DNA of 64,000 bases from Gymnopilus junonius. Lineage: Eukaryota > Basidiomycota > Agaricomycetes > Agaricales > Galerinaceae. Each line of letters opens with the position of its first letter. The stretch's first letter is position 1. The stretch is taken from the NCBI GenBank assembly GCA_015501075.1, contig JADNYJ010000169.1:1-64000 (forward strand), written 5' to 3'. Positions 34,620 through 46,497 of this stretch are shown one piece after another. The notes below the pieces were generated by a model. That model did no database searches, had not been told where the DNA came from, and was given only the letters and a program-made list of their open reading frames with translations. The position numbers and the translations under genes were made by a program.

Positions 34620-35596
34620 ATGGCAACCATCCAACAGACACATTTCAAACCCGAAGCACTGGCAACCTATGATGGCAACCCAAACCATGTCACGGCATTC
34701 ATCCAGGAACTCAAGGCATATTTCAAAATGGCACAAATCACAGACTTAGAGGATCAAATCTACTATGCCATTGGAAAAGTTTGTGGAGGAAAACAGGAAC
34801 AAGCCACCATCTGGTCAGATGCAATCAGGGATGAAATCATGACAAGAGATGCTGAGATCAAAAGACTCACATTACTGTCAAGAACACAAACAGGCGTTAC
34901 CATCCCCGGAAAGACCTTTACCACATGGGAACAATTTACGACAAGGTTTACCCAACACTTTGGATTGTTTAACAATCAAGAAGAGGCAATAGAAGCCATC
35001 AAAGTCTTGGAACAAGGAAACATGACATGCGAAGAATATATGACAGCATTCAGCTCTCATTTCATTCACTCTGGATATAATGAAATTGCAGGACTTCAAG
35101 AATTCAAATGAGGCTTGAATAAAGGCCTTCATGACAAATTGGAAACAACATTCCCTCTCCTGGCAAACAATGCAAATGGCTCGATTAACATCGAAAACTG
35201 GGTCAAAAGAGCAGCTGAATTAGACAAGCAATTCAGAAAATCAAAGTGACTCATGCAAGGACAAAACCAAGGACAAGGATATAGGCAGAGGACAAACCCT
35301 CCTATGAACAATGGGAACAGTGGCAACAGAGGATACACTGCTCAAGGACAAAGAAATGATATGCCAAAAGACCCAAATGCTATGGATATTGACAGAAATA
35401 GGTGCAGTGGATGACCAAGGATGGATATCAAAGACATCACTTGCTATCACTGCCAAAGAAAGGACACATGGCACCCAATTGCCTGGACAAGGATAAACCA
35501 AAGGTTTTCCCAGCCAGAGGAACAAGGATCCGTGCCATCTACCAAGAAATGATGGAAGAAGAACGCGAAGAAATGAAAAGAGACTTGGGTTTTTAA
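34620..35596 (+). pseudogene. gag: Gypsy gag (capsid and zinc knuckle), broken
   Basis: The frame starts MATIQQTHFKPEALATYDGN and runs to FKPEA..TTWEQFTTRFTQHFG..., typical of the retrotransposon gag domain, with in-frame TGA at 35109-35111, 35246-35248 and 35411-35413. A CCHC knuckle is recognisable as CYHC...GHMAPNC but is split by a 1-nt deletion near 35459. The frame ends at DLGF near 35596. Confidence 0.88.
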
Positions 35597-35699
35597 AAGG
35601 TCCCCTTGCTGGTCAACAGGAGGGACCGATTGATATTCTGTCAGTAGCCACATCTTCAAAAATATCATCATCTTTTGTTTTTGAAAAAGTTGAGACAGA

Positions 35700-38477
35700 A
35701 AAGACCAAGCTTTACATCAGTAGCCTAAACTCACAAGCAATGTTTATGGCTCTCAAAATCACGAAATTGGACACCCTTGACTCTCAAATGATCCAAGCCC
35801 TCTTGGATAGCGGTGCAACAGACTGCTTCCTAGACTGGAAATTTGTCAAGAAATATGGACTAAGGACCAAAAGGCTAGACCATGCTATTCCTGTCTATAA
35901 TGTCGACGGAACAGCCAACTCTGCCAGATCAATCACACATACATGTGAATTGATGGTACAACACCAAGACCATCAGGAAAGGATCAACTTCTACATCACA
36001 CACCTAGGACAAAAAGAAGTCATTATTGGACATTCATGGTTGACAAAACATAACCCATTGATTAATTGGCAAACTGGCTTTGTGGAATACAATAGATGCC
36101 CTCCTGAATGCAGAAGAAACCCAATTAGGGAAGAACTTCCTGATGAGGAGGAGAAATTCATATATCACACATCCTTCAATGAACTCCCATGATTCAAAAA
36201 CCCTGCTCTAGGAACCTGGGAAGATGTCGAAAAAGTACCAGAACTTCGAATCTATGCAACGGGAAGCAAAGCAGCTGAAATCAAAATCGAAAACATGAAA
36301 AACCAGACACCTAAATCCTTTGAAACGGCAGTACCACTTCATTATCACATGTACAAAAAGGTGTTTGAAGAGGCAGGATTCCAACAACTACCAAAAAGAA
36401 GACCATGGGACCATGCGATCAACATCAAACTGGGATCCGAACCAGCAAAGTTGACAAAGGCATATCCACTCAGCCCATCAGAAGATGAAGCTGTCAAAAC
36501 CTTTCTAGAAGAAAACCTAGCAAACGGATGAATTAGGGAATCAATATCACCCTGGGCATCAGGATTCTTCTTTGTCAAAAAGAAAGATGGAAAACTCAGA
36601 CCTGTTCAAGATTACCGAGCACTAAATTCAGCAACAGTCAAGAATGCATATCCGCTTCTGCTCATCTCAGAGTTAATCTCAAAACTCAAAGGAGCAAAGT
36701 ACTTCACCAAAATGGATATATGCTGGGGATTCAACAATGTTCACATCAAAGAAGGCGATGAACAGAAAGCCGCATTCCTAACCCCTTACGGATTATTCGA
36801 ACCAACTGTCATGTTCTTCGGACTCTGCAACTCTCCCGCCACTTTCCAAGCGATGATGAACTCCTTGCTTCAAAATCTAATTAGAAAAGGAGTCGTTATG
36901 GTATACATGGATGACATCCTCATTTATACCAAAACAATGGCTGAACATCGAGAGATCATCAAACAAGTACTTTCGATACTACAAGAAAATGGCCTTTACC
37001 TCAAACCCAAAAAATGCAGTTTTGAACAAACAGAGGTCGAATACTTAGGACTCATTGTCGGAAATGGAGAAATCCAAATGGACCCAAAGAAAGTCGAGGC
37101 AATTGCTAAATGGCCTATCCCAAATACAGTCAAGGACGTACAACAATTCCTAGGATTCTGCAACTTTTACAGAAACTTCATAGAAGGATTCGCAACAACA
37201 GCAAGACCCTTATGGAATCTTACTCAAAAAGACAAGAAATGGAACTGGACAACCAAAGAAGAAAATGCTTTTGACACAATTAAAGCCAAACTCATGACCC
37301 AACCAGTCCTTTTAATCCCAACAGATAAAGATCCATTCAAGGTAGAAGCAGACACAAGCAATTATGCCACCGGAGCAATACTTTCTCAAAAGCAAAATGG
37401 AGAATGGAAACCAGTGGCCTTCCTATCAAAAGCACTGTCTGCAACAGAGCGAAACTATGAAATCCATGACTGAGAACTATTGGCTATTATTAGAGCTCTT
37501 GAAGAATGGCGCCAATACTTATTAGGAAACTCAAACCAAATTGAGATTTTTATGGACCACAAAAACCTTGAATATTTCCTAACCACCCAAAAACTAAACA
37601 GGAGACAAGCCAGATGGTCAGGAATCTTAGCTGACTATGACTATATCCTTAAACATATCCCGGGAAAGTCGATGTCTAAACCTGATGCACTCTCAAGATG
37701 ACCAGATCATTGAAATGGAATAGAAAATGACAACTCTGATATTATCCTCATCACACCAGAACATATTGGTGCATTGCAAGTAGAAACAATCAGAGACCAA
37801 ATCATTGTGGAACTCAAAAAGAGGGGTCAAGTACCAATTAACCCTCGAGACAAAGCCGACTGGAAGCAACAAGATGGCATTACATATCGAGAAGGATTGA
37901 TTGTAGTCAATGACAAGGATCTTCAAGTCAAAATCCTAGAATCAATCCATGACTCAGCTATTGGAGGACATCCCGGACAAGCAAAAACCAGAGAGCTAAT
38001 CACAAGAAACTACTGGTGGTCTGGACTTACCCAATTCATAAACAAATATGTCAACGGCTGCAGAAAATGCCAAAAGAATAAAGTCTTTCCCCAGAAACCA
38101 CAGGGAGAACTTTCACCTAATGCAGTTCCTCAAAGACCATTCCAGAAAATCACGGTTGACTTTATTGTCAAATTGCCAATTTCAGAAGGATTCGACTCAA
38201 TCATGGTAGTAATGGATAGGCTCACAAAAAGGATTTATGCTATCCCATGCAATGAAACCATTAACTCTGAAGGAACAGCACGGCTTTTCAAAGACAACAT
38301 CTGGAGACATGAAGGATTCCCCAAAGACATTATCAGCGACAGAGGACCCCAATTCACCTCAAAATTCATGAAGGACCTTTGCAAAATCCTAGGCATTAAT
38401 CAGAATATTTCCTCAGCCTACCATCCCCAAACTGATGGACAGACAGAATGAGCAAACCAGGAAATAGAGGCCTATTT
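35700..38477 (+). pseudogene. pol: Gypsy pol, 5' part: protease, RT, RNase H, integrase N-terminal and core
   Basis: Protease: LLDSGATDCF. Reverse transcriptase: FFGLCNSPATFQAMMN and the active-site YMDDILIY. RNase H: FKVEADTSNYATGAILSQ and DHKNLEYF. Integrase: zinc-binding HHCC (GGHPGQAKT, CRKCQKNK), core aspartates in VDFIVKLP and SDRGPQFTS, and NQEIEAY just before the insertion. In-frame TGA codons lie near 36190, 36529, 37471, 37699 and 38449; otherwise the reading frame is open. The DNA transposon enters immediately after the EIEAYF codons. Confidence 0.93.
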
Positions 38478-41015
38478 CATCAGGAAAACAAAGAAAAGCT
38501 CTAGAGCCACTGGGGGCTCCTGGGAGTGTTCTAGAGCATGAGAGCATCAAAGCTGTCAGAGTGCTCTCATCCAATCCTCACAAAAAATAATTTCCTAAGG
38601 ATAGTCCCAGAGCACCCAGAGATTGCTCTGTAGCATCTCATAGAGCTGCTTAGTGTATTCTGAGGGCATCTGGAGTTTGTCAGTCAAAGCTCTGACTGGG
38701 ATACTTTAGATTCAAGTGTTATTTAACTCAGAAATGCAAGTAAGAAGTAAAACAAATATATATACAAAACTGCATAAGGGGTACATGGGCTGTGTACATA
38801 CAGAGGGTAATACTAACTACTTGGAGAACAGCACTATCTACCCCTTCTCCCCTCCAGATACAGTAATAAGGACCTATGTTGGTGTTGACGGTGGTGGTGG
38901 TGACAGCGAGGGAGGGGTGTCCTATGTAGGTGACTAGTCAATAAGAAACTTTGTGAAAAAGAGGAGGGGAGGTACGTACCTAGGCCAGCAATGTCGGACG
39001 AAGTGGCAGTGGAGGAGACGGCGGTGATGTGCTGTGGAGGAGATGTGTGCGAGATGGTGGTGGCAGCCGAGGACTGCCGTTGAGGTGCGTTGGCACCCAC
39101 AGAGGTCAGAGTTTCCTGTTGAAGTCATATGTTAGTGTTGGTGTAGAAAAGAAAGGGAATGGGGACTTACCAGTGCTAGGGAGGTCATGTAAAGCAGCCA
39201 AGACCGCCATGTCATGACATGGGCCATACAGCCATCAGCCCGTCGATGGGCTAGCTGGCATCCATGTCAGCGTGGAGGGTGGAAGTGGTGTGTGAGAGGG
39301 CAATCATGACATGTTGCGGCAAAGGCGGAAGGAGGAGGCAGTGATGATGGCAAGGGAGGATATCCTAAAAAATAAATAGTTACTAAGAAAGAAAAAAAAA
39401 GAGAGGGAGAGAGAGGCGTACCTGGGCCAGCAAGGCTGGACAATGCGGGGGTGGGTGACTGCCACTTCACACCTGCGTCATGTGGTGTCAATCCTTGCCA
39501 ACCAGGCTGGCATCCACAATTGACTTGTGGATACCAGAGGCAGTGGCAAGAGGTGGTGGAAAGAGGAAGGGGAGAGGGAAGAGAAGTGGGAGGGGTCAGG
39601 TGATGGTGTAAAGACAAGAGAAGTCTCGAACGTGAAGTTCGAACTTTTGTTGATCACCATCATGTGACCAATGGGAAAGTGCAGACAGAAAGTCAAGTCC
39701 GACTCTCTGTCTGCACTTTCCCACTTCTCCTCCCATTCAATAAACAAGATCAAGCATCGCGTTCGACACGTGGTTGATCTGTGTTTGCTGGGAGAAGGGG
39801 GTCAATGTGCACGGACGCATTTGGAGTCCAAGGTTGGCCAAACTTGGCTGACCAGCAAACTCCGAATGTGATCAACGGCCTGTGCATCATTGATCCCGCT
39901 CTCTCTTCCACTTGGTCACCCGCCCTCTTCCTTCTTCTCCCTCCATCGTGGTTCTCACCCCTCCCTCCAAGGAGGATGTGGGCTTTCTCAAAATGAGCAT
40001 GGGGTAGGCGTTACAAAGGGGGGACCCATGGTATGGGAGGCCCGACCAGTATGTGGAAGGACGTATGCGTGAAATCCGTGCATATGTCTTTTTTATTTCT
40101 ATTCTTCTATTTTCTTCTATATTTTACTGATAAGATTGTTTTATTTTCTCTAGATTTGATTTCTTACGTACCCTGGTGCCTCCACTGCCCCCCTCGCCCA
40201 GCAAAAGTGAGACGTGGGTAGTTATTTTCCCTTTCCTCTCGACAACCTCACCCCTATCTCCCTCACATGGAAGAGCAACAGCAGCTGTTGTCACTGCTTC
40301 CCCACCCTCTCAACTTGCCACATCAAGCTGGAGGGTGGGTATGGTCGCTGGTAGTCACACACAACCACCCCTTGCTTCTTGGTTGCAAGGACAAGCTGGG
40401 CTCGTGGGTGGTGCAGTTGCACCCAGCTACCACCAATGCATGGCATCGACCTTGCCGCAGCTCAACCCTCTCACTACATGCAAGTTGGGCAGACACCTGC
40501 AGCGTTGCATCACAGCTGGCCCTTCCACCACACCACCACTTGTCTTCCTACCCCTGCAACATGGAGATTCCTCCTGTTGCTTTTGTTTTTCTTTTTTGTG
40601 ATCTATAAGCCATGTATATACAGTAGTGTATTAAATTATAAAGAATATAATTCATTTTCTTTACTTATTGGACAGAACTAAATACTAGTAAAGGAGATTG
40701 GAGGGGCTACCACAGATGGCGTTCATGTGACTTTTGCCTTGCAACTTCAGCTTGCAATTCCAGGGCAGAGGTCACATGATTGTCTGAACTCAACTATCTA
40801 TTAGTATTACTGTATTACTTGACTATCCTAATTTATTTTACCCCTGGGAGCTCTGAGTGATTCTAGAGCTTTTTATTGAAGAGCTGTTGCTGAGAGCACC
40901 TGGGGGAACACAGAGTGCTCAGAGACATGATGGGAGCTCCTAGACCAAAGTGATGGATTGGGTAAGCCCTGTGTTTGCCTGAGTTTGTTCAGGGCAAAAA
41001 TGCTTTTTCCTGATG
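38478..41015. mobile_element. TIR DNA transposon inserted in the gypsy integrase
   Basis: The element is 2,538 bp with terminal inverted repeats CATCAGGAAAA / TTTTCCTGATG. The gypsy sequence rejoins perfectly when it is removed (EAY + LRMFTNWHQ), implying a 2-bp TT duplication. An inverted subterminal block, AAAAGCTCTAGA..CACT..GAGCTCC, recurs near both ends, with many AGAGC/GCTCT motifs. The interior has only short ORFs and two related GTACCTRGGCCAGCAA segments (about 38975 and 39420). No transposase is recognised, so it is non-autonomous. The superfamily is uncertain; subterminal repeats and a short TSD are compatible with CMC-like elements. Confidence 0.82.
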
Positions 41016-41750
41016 TTAAGGATGTTCACAAACTGGCATCAGAATGACTGGGCTTCCTGGCTTCCAATTGCGGAATTTTCCTACAACAATCACATTCATT
41101 CTGCTATAGGAACTTCACCCTTTTTTGCAACCAAAGGCTATCATGTCAAATTGGGAATTGAACCATCTTCAACTGGACAACATCTTGAACAAGGGGAAAA
41201 TCATGCTCAACAATTCACTGAACATATGGCAAAAATACATGAAGAGACCTGAAGTGCAATGGAGAAAACCAACGAGGATATGAAATGGTTTTATGACAAG
41301 AAAAGGAAACCAGAGGAATACAATGTCGGTGATAAAGTCTGGCTAGACATGAAGGACATCAATACCGGAAGGCCAAAAAAGAAATTAGACATCATATGCG
41401 AAGGACCCTTCAAAATCATGGAAAAGATCTCGAACGTCGCATACCGGCTCGAACTCCCACCCTCATGGAAAATCCACAATTCCTTCCATGTTTCAAAGCT
41501 CAAACGGGTTAAAGAAGATGAGTTCAACCAGAAACTTCCCCGAGTCACACTACATGTTCGAGGAGACAACTGGAACACTTTTGAAATCACACAGGCAAAA
41601 ATGACAAATGGACACCTCAAATTCTTTGTCACATGGACCCTGCCCGATGGAAAGACACACCAATTATGGGAACTTGCCTCGAGAATGGACAATGATGCAC
41701 CAGAACTAATCAAGGAGTTCTATAAAAAGCATCTGCAGGCACCACGATGA
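41016..41750 (+). pseudogene. pol: Gypsy pol, 3' part: integrase C-terminus and chromodomain-like tail
   Basis: The frame resumes with MFTNWHQNDWASWLPIAEFS and continues through KRKPEEYNVGDKVWLDMKDI, GPFKIMEKISNVAYRLELP and FHVSKLKR (GPF/Y motif region). It ends with a chromodomain-like segment (FEITQAKM..LKFFVTWTLP...NDAPELIKEFYKKH). One TGA lies at 41250-41252. The stop at 41748-41750 is the natural end of pol. Confidence 0.9.
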
Positions 41751-41937
41751 ATCCTGCAAGCAACCCTGAAACCCGGTCAATCCACAACAGGTGTTGATCA
41801 TTCACTCCCCTCAGAACAGGAATTACTCCATTTGGCTCAAGTCACATCAAACTTCACTAAACACGTGAACCTTAAAGGGGAGGAGAAACCTGATTGCCAC
41901 GTCATCGGTCTAAATTCAATTTCGAACCATCAACCTC

Positions 41938-41990
41938 ATGCAAACCACACCCATACCAACCTCACGCAAACCACACCCATACCTCGCAAA
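41938..41990 (+). repeat. Short direct repeat in gypsy 3' region
   Basis: Two copies of a roughly 25-bp unit, GCAAACCACACCCATACC plus a few bases, lie in tandem just upstream of the first accessory open frame. Confidence 0.8.
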
Positions 41991-41994
41991 CACC

Positions 41995-42724
41995 ATGTTC
42001 CCCATCAACTATGCCTCCCCATCCTTCTTCAATGCTAAATATGACTATGAAGGCTTATTCACTGTCTTCCCACCAGAACCCCCAGTACTGCGGGTAATTC
42101 CACCAATGCCCCCTCCATCACCCCTTGCATGATCAAACCCAAATGATCATTCAAAGCCATCTGTAAGAAGATTTCCCAGGTGTTCAAACTGAAACCAAAA
42201 AATCTATAAAAGCCGATGCGTCCATTCCCTTTTATTTAACAAATTATTCAATCCTTTCACAAAAAACATGCCTTCTTATGCACCACCCACCCTTGATGAG
42301 TTCACTGCCCTCATCTTTCATGACTTCGATGCTGCCTGAGCAGCCTTCCCCCAAGAACCCCTAGTGCTTCGCGCTCTCACCACCTTCTGAACATCTCTCA
42401 CCACTGCCCATTCATTACACGCTGCTGCCACCAAACTAGACTGGCATGCTTTCGACATATTCAATGATATGAAAACATATGGATTAGGATCAAGGATTGA
42501 AGAACTCATCAATTCCCGTCGTCCCCCTCTAGGATCAAGGCTCAACCCTATCATCATCAATGACAAACCAACACCTACCCCAGATCCGAATGATCATCCT
42601 AACACTGTCCCTATCCCATGATGAACCATACGATATGCCCCATACCCAAAGCAACATGCACGCAAGACCACAGGTGGAAGACCGATCAAAAGAAGACCTT
42701 CAATGCCAAATAGCCCAGAGCTTT
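41995..42724 (+). pseudogene. Accessory frames between gypsy pol and 3' LTR
   Basis: Two proline-rich frames follow pol. One starts at about 41995 (MFPINYASPS...) and the other near 42270 (MPSYAPPTLDEFTALIFHDF). Both are interrupted by TGA. They share the pattern FPxEPxVLR (VFPPEPPVLRVIPP and AFPQEPLVLRAL), so one may be a duplicate of the other. No known retroviral-type protein is recognised. They could be a lineage-specific third ORF or decayed leader sequence. Confidence 0.4.
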
Positions 42725-42737
42725 AAAGGGGAGGTAG
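42725..42737 (+). other. Polypurine tract of the gypsy element
   Basis: AAAGGGGAGGTAG immediately precedes the TGTCATG start of the LTR, the usual place for the plus-strand primer. Confidence 0.8.
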
Positions 42738-43168
42738 TGTCATGAATCCTCATTTTCTCCTCATTCCTCTTTCCCCTGTTTCACTTCTTATCTATATTCG
42801 ATCATCCATGCCCTTCCCTTATGCCGCAGCCTCCATAGTAGCCATGCTCTATCCATATGCTAACCTCATGGACACTCATATATACTAATACAGACACCTC
42901 TACTTAGTATAAATACTGGTTGGTTGTAGTAGATAGACTTCAGCTTGAACTTGGTTTAGCTTTAGTTCTGACAGTAGTTGGCTGTAATCAGCCAACTGCT
43001 GGCGCGGTTTCAAACATCCCTTGACTACCTCTTACTATTAGACAGCCTCATAGCCAACTCTGAGCTCTTCTCAGCTCAGTGGAAACTGCTATCTGTTCAG
43101 TTTCACCACCATCACGTCTTTTGTTGTCTGGACTCTCATATCATTGATGGTGCGTTCGAACCAGCACA
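42738..43168 (+). repeat. Gypsy 3' LTR
   Basis: It begins TGTCATGAATCC directly after the polypurine tract and appears to end near CCAGCACA at about 43168 (TG...CA). A promoter-like TATAAATACT lies near 42909. Without the 5' LTR the right boundary cannot be fixed by comparison. Confidence 0.7.
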
Positions 43169-43229
43169 TCCAAAAATACATAAAATAGAATATTATACAA
43201 GAAAAAGTCCAGGAAGTTCTCTACTTTCC

Positions 43230-44498
43230 TCACTTTGATTTTAGCTTGTCAGAGCCAAACTCGAGCTGTTCTCTTGTTAGGTATGCCCCGTCCCTTGGCT
43301 TCAAAATGATTTTTCGAGTTTGCTGAACTTTCAGTCCCTTGTCTCCATAGTACCTCTTCATCTCGTAGCTCCACTGATCATATCCACGGATGCAGCGGCC
43401 GACATGATTGAAGAACTCTTTGACTGCTCCGTCGACTTGCTTGCCCCAGGAAGGGAGATTCTTGAGATCGGCGAGGAATTTGCCAATGGTCGCCGTAGCA
43501 AAACCGGAGAGCCAGTACAGCACTTCCTGCAAACCAATGTTGTGTTCGTGCATGATGGCCGTAACAACGTTATGTCCATCAAGCCCACGAGAATATTCGA
43601 GACCGTATGAGTGTATATCCTGAGGCTCTGTCAGTTTGGCACAATGCGTGGGTGGCTAGGAACGTACATTGGTAATAGCGATAAGGTCAGTTGCGCCCTC
43701 TATCATTGACATGATGAGAGGATGTTCGAAGACTTCATCAGGGATATTAAGCCCCAATCCAAAAAACGAGAAGCTGGGTTTGCCACCACATGTATCTCGC
43801 CGAAGTACCAGGTAATCAGAAACGGTCCTAATGAGACCTTCGTCTCTGTCGTCGGCTTCTTGAATGATGGAGGACGTGTAAGCCCTGAAGTCGGCAATAA
43901 ACCTCTCAATTCCTTGTACATCATTCCCGACCACGTCGATTGTTCTCTTGAAAAACCTTACGGTGCATATTATGATATCATGCTTCTGAGGGAAGGTAAA
44001 GTAACTCACTGTCGAGCCATCTCGTTGATCTTGTTACTGGCAGGAGTTTCAGTATCTCTGAAGGTGTTCATCACACCTTTGGATATCTCCATAGCTTCAT
44101 CTCGAGTGGCCAAATCGGTGTACTCATCAAAGGCGAAGTAGAAGCTCATCAAGTCACAAGAAATTCGAAGATAATCTAAAAGAAACTCAGCCTGACGTTG
44201 AGGTTCTCAAATAAATAACAAACTAACCTTCGTTCTCTAGTGGGCCCACAAGAGCTCCCAGTAAATCTAGGGTTAGTTATTCTATCAGAATTTTCATAGC
44301 AGAGACGTATTAGAATATCAACTTACTGAAATTACAAGCCTTGAATTTTGCAAATTTCTCCAGTTTGAAGAATTCGAAAGATCCAACCCATGCATTGGCA
44401 TCGTCTTGAACGACCTCCAGGTTAGCATTGACGGTTCGACGCCAAGGCCACTGAGCCAACAGGTCTGGGACGGTGTATTCAGTAGGGTTTGAAGACAT
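43230..44498 (-). CDS. Sesquiterpene synthase (protoilludene-synthase-like clade)
   Basis: A class I terpene cyclase of about 345 residues in five or six exons. The start MSSNPTEYTVPDLLAQWPW (ATG 44496-44498) opens exon 44327-44498. Metal-binding motifs are FAFDEYTD (D(D/E)xxD) and ITNDIHSYGLE, an NSE-type NDxxSxxxE triad split by an intron after TN. Downstream are GYDQWSYEMKRYYGDKG and the C-terminus LEFGSDKLKSK with stop at 43230-43232. Such enzymes ionise farnesyl diphosphate in the cytosol and cyclise it. By overall pattern (LAQWPW..R.VN, NDxHSYxLExSRGLDGHN) it sits near basidiomycete protoilludene synthases, but the product is not predictable. The frame appears intact. Neighbouring oxidase, dehydrogenase and desaturase genes suggest tailoring partners. 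Confidence 0.93.
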
Positions 44499-44580
44499 CT
44501 TTGAGGATCTGAGAGAGGCAGACAGGAATGTGTATGAGGCAGGTAGTTGCTGTTGAGCTACGGGCTGTATGAGCGACTGC

Positions 44581-44587
44581 TTTTATA
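44581..44587 (-). promoter_or_regulatory. TATA box of the terpene synthase gene
   Basis: On the minus strand this reads TATAAAA, about 85 bp upstream of the ATG. Confidence 0.6.
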
Positions 44588-46497
44588 GCCCAGCTTGAGT
44601 AAATATCTACTATAGTTTTTATCATTTCCTCGCTACCCGGTTATCTGTGCAAGCTGTCGGCGGTTATTTTTCAGTTGCACAGCTGTTCACAGAAGGGGAT
44701 GAATAGCAACTGACGCAATAACCCTGAAGCGCAGGGCGACGTTTTTGGCCTACCTGGCTCGAGTTGCGATTCATCTCCTTTAAGTTTTAGTTGCGTATCC
44801 CGAAGACACGTTGAGTGGAATCTTATCGCACCATCTTGACCTCCGCGAGTGATGCTGTCGACCGATTATGATCGGCCGGATGCGAACTAAGTCGAAAAAT
44901 CAGTGTACTTGCCACCCTCTTTTACTGTTTTAAGGGTGTCGATTTATTTATCGCCGTTATGATCTTCTTGCGTGGTGATAACACAACACAACCCCCCATT
45001 AATGAGACGGTCATCGGAGACAGTGCCTTGGACTTGCATTGACTTATTGCTCATATATTCAGAACGCTTTGCTTCCTTAATACGTAGTTGAATTATTGAA
45101 CAATAGACTTCAGACTTTTGATAAAAAACCAGGTTGGTCGAACGGTGTTCGCCAAGCAGTCCTATATTTGGCAGTCATAATCGGTCATTCTCATTCTTTC
45201 ATTTCCGATATTAAAAGTGGCATTTCGGTATTTCTTCTCACAGTAATATTATGTAGAAAGACAGGCTCTCCACTGGCATGTGCTTTTAGTATATAATGCA
45301 GGCTGTAGATATTCTGCGAGGAGCTCGGATGAATCAACATACCGTCGTCCATCAAACGTTCATCCTTGGTGTTAAAATTTTGATATCGATAGACGTCAGC
45401 AGAAAATAAATATATAGATGGCAGATGAGGCGCCGGCGGCTCTTTAGAAGTGAGAAAGTGCATAGGTTTGGATAAGAATGGATGAGAAACAAACGTAATA
45501 TTCGACTCCAAGGATCTCATGAACCATGATGTTCCCCATGGGGTGATGTCTACGCAACGGCACTTCGACAATTTTATCCAAAGCAGTAGATCTACAACGA
45601 CAGGTACATGGTGTAATCGGTCTGAGTGCCATATGGTTAATAGCATACTACGGATTTGAATTTTTACAATTTCCCGACCTTGTTAGGATTGCATGTTTCA
45701 AATTGGATTATTAGTTCAAGGCCTAACAGACATGTACCATCTACTGAAAGGTTCCTTTACATGGTCTACCTCCATCATTCGGACCTAATGTATAGCGGCA
45801 CTGAACAGGAACACAAGTCAAATACGAAACGAATAGGTCGCCATTTAGAAAGCCGGAAACTGGGCACTTATACGTGAAACAATGACATCACTGAAAACCT
45901 TCTGGGGTATTTTTTTTGATAGTGCATTGTAGTTTCCGAGGGTAAAAATCTGACTCAGAATGATATTGCTGAAGGACCGGAACATAAGTGAGCAAGCACT
46001 TGCAGCTCAATAAGCTTGACCAGGTACACCAGGTGCCGTAAAGGGCAAGGTACTCCCTTTTACATGGAAGGCCCTCATAAAAATTATAGGGTACAAGTTA
46101 TACGTAGATGACAGAATTCAAATACACATGCGGTACATGGCTTTCCGAGGTCAAAGGATTATAACGAAGTAGATGCACCATATGAAAGATTGATTCTCTC
46201 TCCATACGCACCGGAAGCGAGCAACGCTCACGATCTTTGCACCGCATGGACGTCAGGGTGAAACACAGACCATGTTCAAGGACCCAAAAGAAATAAGAGA
46301 TATTAAGAACAAAAATTTTCTGGTCGCTTGCTGATGTCCACTGTATCTATACCTGTAGGCTGAAAAAGTTACTGACTCAAGCGATCTACAGAGAAGGCAC
46401 AGATTAATCTGGATCTTCATCTTAAAGCATACAGGTATATATTTAGAAACTTATTCCAAGGAAGTAAGAACGAAAATCTTACCTATTCACGAGCTTT
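44588..46497. other. Intergenic, no gene recognised
   Basis: The longest open frame (minus 45191-45646, 151 codons) has no family character. The left part is the terpene synthase promoter. Confidence 0.4.

Larger units (their letters stand above)
34620..43168 (+). mobile_element. Ty3/gypsy chromovirus, decayed, 5'-truncated and interrupted
   Basis: The internal order is gag, protease, reverse transcriptase, RNase H, integrase, chromodomain-like tail, 3' accessory region, polypurine tract and 3' LTR, the Ty3/gypsy order. The 5' LTR and primer-binding site are absent: host homology runs to within nine bases of the gag ATG. The integrase is split by a 2.5-kb DNA transposon (38478-41015). Every in-frame stop I could place in gag-pol is TGA, mostly where a conserved arginine is expected. 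A 1-nt deletion disrupts the zinc-knuckle frame. The 3' boundary at the end of the LTR is approximate. Confidence 0.92.

Noticed and set aside
38800..40610. Several 60-140 codon ORFs inside the 2.5-kb transposon
   Set aside because: They are low-complexity proline/histidine/serine-rich frames on both strands with no transposase or other domain motif.
34620..41750. Hypothesis that TGA is read as a sense codon in the gypsy element
   Set aside because: Host genes in the window use TGA as a normal stop, and the element also carries a frameshift and a transposon insertion. CpG decay is the simpler explanation.
43148..43168. GTTCGAACC motif resembling a tRNA T-arm
   Set aside because: No cloverleaf can be formed upstream, and the sequence lies at the expected 3' end of the gypsy LTR.
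45191..45646. 151-codon minus-strand open frame
   Set aside because: No family motif, no splice context and no signal peptide; it looks like chance.
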